Origin: Caldilineaceae bacterium | GTDB taxonomy: Bacteria > Chloroflexota > Anaerolineae > Caldilineales > Caldilineaceae | Length of the DNA: 64,000 bases | NCBI GenBank assembly: GCA_022821545.1 | Contig: JAJEDJ010000030.1 | Location: 1-64,000 of the forward strand | Reading direction: 5' to 3' | Part shown: positions 62,827-64,000 of the stretch, piece by piece | Layout: each line of letters begins with the position of its first letter | Position numbering within the stretch: the first letter of the stretch is position 1 | Notes under the pieces: model-generated | What the model was told of the DNA's origin: nothing | Databases searched by the model: none | Seen by the model: only the letters and a program-made list of their open reading frames with translations | Position numbers and translations under genes: made by a program

Positions 62827-63957
62827 CTAACTGGAACTACACTGACGCAGGCCGTATAGAGCGGAAGACAGCCCAGGAGCGAACTCCAGCGTCTTGTGCA
62901 GCCAGGGAACGCCCAAATGGCATTCCTGCGGCTTCTTCAGGACGTGAGACAGTCCCAGAATCAATGTGAATTGGGCATTGAGTTCATCTTCTTCCAGAAG
63001 GCTTGCGGCGCGCTCCATCGTTTCGGCTGCGCTCTCGTAGTTGAGACGGCGATAATACGCCATGCCCAAGTGGGACAATACAAGGCCATTGTCGGGTTCC
63101 AACTCTGCCGCCCGACGCAATATCCGCAACGCCTGCAGGAAATCGTTGCTCTGCCACAACGCCCAACCGAGAGCGTCGAGCGAGAAAGCGGTCTCTCCCG
63201 CGGCTACGGCCTTCTCGTAGGTCTCGATCGCGAGATCCCACTCGTCCAGGCGTTCGTATTGGCGTCCCAGTTCTATGAACAGATCGGGCCGATTCGGCGC
63301 CAGCTCGATGGCCCGGCTGTACTCGGCAATTGCGCTCTCGTGCTCCTTCTGAATTTCATACAGATACCCCAGGTTGCGGCGGGCCATCACATTCGCCGGA
63401 TCAATGGCCAGAGCCTCCTCCAGGTAGTCCAGCGCGACTGCGTAGTTCCCCACGTCACTGTAGATTTCGCCCAAAACCGCCAGAACGTCCGGGTTGTCGG
63501 GCTCCAGTTCGAGCGCCTGGAAAGCGAAATCGCTGGCCGAATCGTAGTTCCCGCGCCAGTCCAGGACGCGTGCATGCATCGCCAGCGCAGCCACGTTTTT
63601 TGCCTCGAGCCGAACTGCCTTCTGCGTGAGAGCATGGGCCTGTTCGACGCGGCGCGCCATCAGGTGCAGCCCGGCCAGGGCAACCAGGGGGTAGGCATTC
63701 TCAGGTTCCAGGGCGGCCATCTGCTCAAGCGCGGCGGCAGCTTCGCTGAAATGCCCGGCGGCAATGTGCGCTTCGGCCTTCGTCTGCCAGTAGAGTGCGC
63801 TGGGCGTAGGCGTTGTCGCGGGGGGCGGCGGCTGCCTCACAAGCCAGTCCGGTCGCTGAATGTAAAGATAGACGGCCAGAAGCAGAACCAATCCGCTCCA
63901 AACGAAGCACCCTCTGCGCTGACGACGGCGCGGCCTGTAAGTCCAGTCAAGGTCCAT
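62827..63957 (-). CDS. Membrane-anchored TPR protein
   Basis: 376 residues. A basic N-terminus (RPRRRQRRG) precedes one TM helix (CFVWSGLVLLLAVYLYIQ), a Pro/Thr-rich linker, and then about eight TPR units from residue ~55 to the end (HFSEAAAALEQMAALEPENA, NYAVALDYLEEALAIDPANV, EHESAIAEYSRAIELAPNRP, DFLQALRILRRAAELEPDNG). The charge pattern predicts the TPR array on the outside. It likely works as a scaffold in the envelope; no partner is identifiable from its neighbours. The gene is complete, with its start 43 bases from the right edge of the window. Confidence 0.8.
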   Translation of the reverse strand: MDLDWTYRPRRRQRRGCFVWSGLVLLLAVYLYIQRPDWLVRQPPPPATTPTPSALYWQTKAEAHIAAGHFSEAAAALEQMAALEPENAYPLVALAGLHLMARRVEQAHALTQKAVRLEAKNVAALAMHARVLDWRGNYDSASDFAFQALELEPDNPDVLAVLGEIYSDVGNYAVALDYLEEALAIDPANVMARRNLGYLYEIQKEHESAIAEYSRAIELAPNRPDLFIELGRQYERLDEWDLAIETYEKAVAAGETAFSLDALGWALWQSNDFLQALRILRRAAELEPDNGLVLSHLGMAYYRRLNYESAAETMERAASLLEEDELNAQFTLILGLSHVLKKPQECHLGVPWLHKTLEFAPGLSSALYGLRQCSSS

Positions 63958-64000
63958 ACCAGGTAAGTATAACGCAAGTGGACAGCTTCATATGTATCGT

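Overview
The window is GC-rich bacterial DNA carrying mostly housekeeping and metabolic genes, with one visibly AT-richer accessory block at about 44.7-56.1 kb. Gene content points to a Chloroflexota bacterium of the Caldilineae/Anaerolineae type: a DHH-CBS-polyA-polymerase fusion, a large alpha-2-macroglobulin lipoprotein, an O-antigen ligase fused to TPRs, a multi-cNMP-domain membrane protein, tandem PspC domains, sugar-acid and amidohydrolase genes, and HrcA/CIRCE-controlled groESL. This assignment is inference from gene families; no rRNA or marker phylogeny is available here.

Layout. 1-1.2 kb: tail of an unrecognised gene and a C-rich non-coding tract. 1.2-4.2 kb: a D-threonine-aldolase-like PLP enzyme converging on a protein with four cyclic-nucleotide-binding-type domains. 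4.4-4.65 kb: tRNA-Leu(CAA) with a readable promoter and terminator. 4.7-7.2 kb: ECF sigma factor, membrane anti-sigma-like protein and mutM. 7.4-12.4 kb: YtxH and PspC envelope-stress-type proteins, a Gfo/Idh/MocA oxidoreductase, a TPP enzyme and a small unknown protein. 12.5-21.1 kb: UvrD-like helicase, O-antigen ligase/TPR, a WecA-like phosphosugar transferase, a cyclophilin lipoprotein and a VTT-domain protein, all on the + strand. 21.3-27.5 kb: a 2072-residue alpha-2-macroglobulin that lacks the thioester cysteine. 27.5-37.3 kb (- strand): a decayed gene, coaBC, an enolase-superfamily dehydratase, the DHH/CBS/nucleotidyltransferase protein, an 8-oxoguanine-deaminase-like amidohydrolase, a quinate-5-dehydrogenase-like protein and an alpha-oxoamine synthase. 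37.5-40.6 kb (+): YheT-like hydrolase, RmlD and a family-2 glycosyltransferase. 40.7-44.7 kb (-): two coupled GNAT genes, two small membrane proteins (one apparently with a CTG start) and mnmA.

Accessory block, 44.7-56.1 kb: repeat-rich leader, FmdE-like protein, a broken AlbA/ATPase gene fused to a higA-like 5' end, two coupled small membrane proteins, a HigB/HigA pair split by an inverted-repeat element, a restriction-modification gene reduced to its two ends, two Uma2-nuclease paralogs flanking a 594-residue protein coupled to a PIN nuclease, and a two-gene operon of a SAM-methyltransferase-like protein and a reverse transcriptase. This reads as a defence/toxin island; the methyltransferase-RT operon and the 594-residue/PIN pair are the best candidates for undescribed systems. 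No integrase or transposase was seen.

56.1-64 kb (-): groEL, groES with a perfect CIRCE, an NB-ARC/TPR protein, a small Rossmann protein, a DASS-family anion transporter and a TPR membrane protein.
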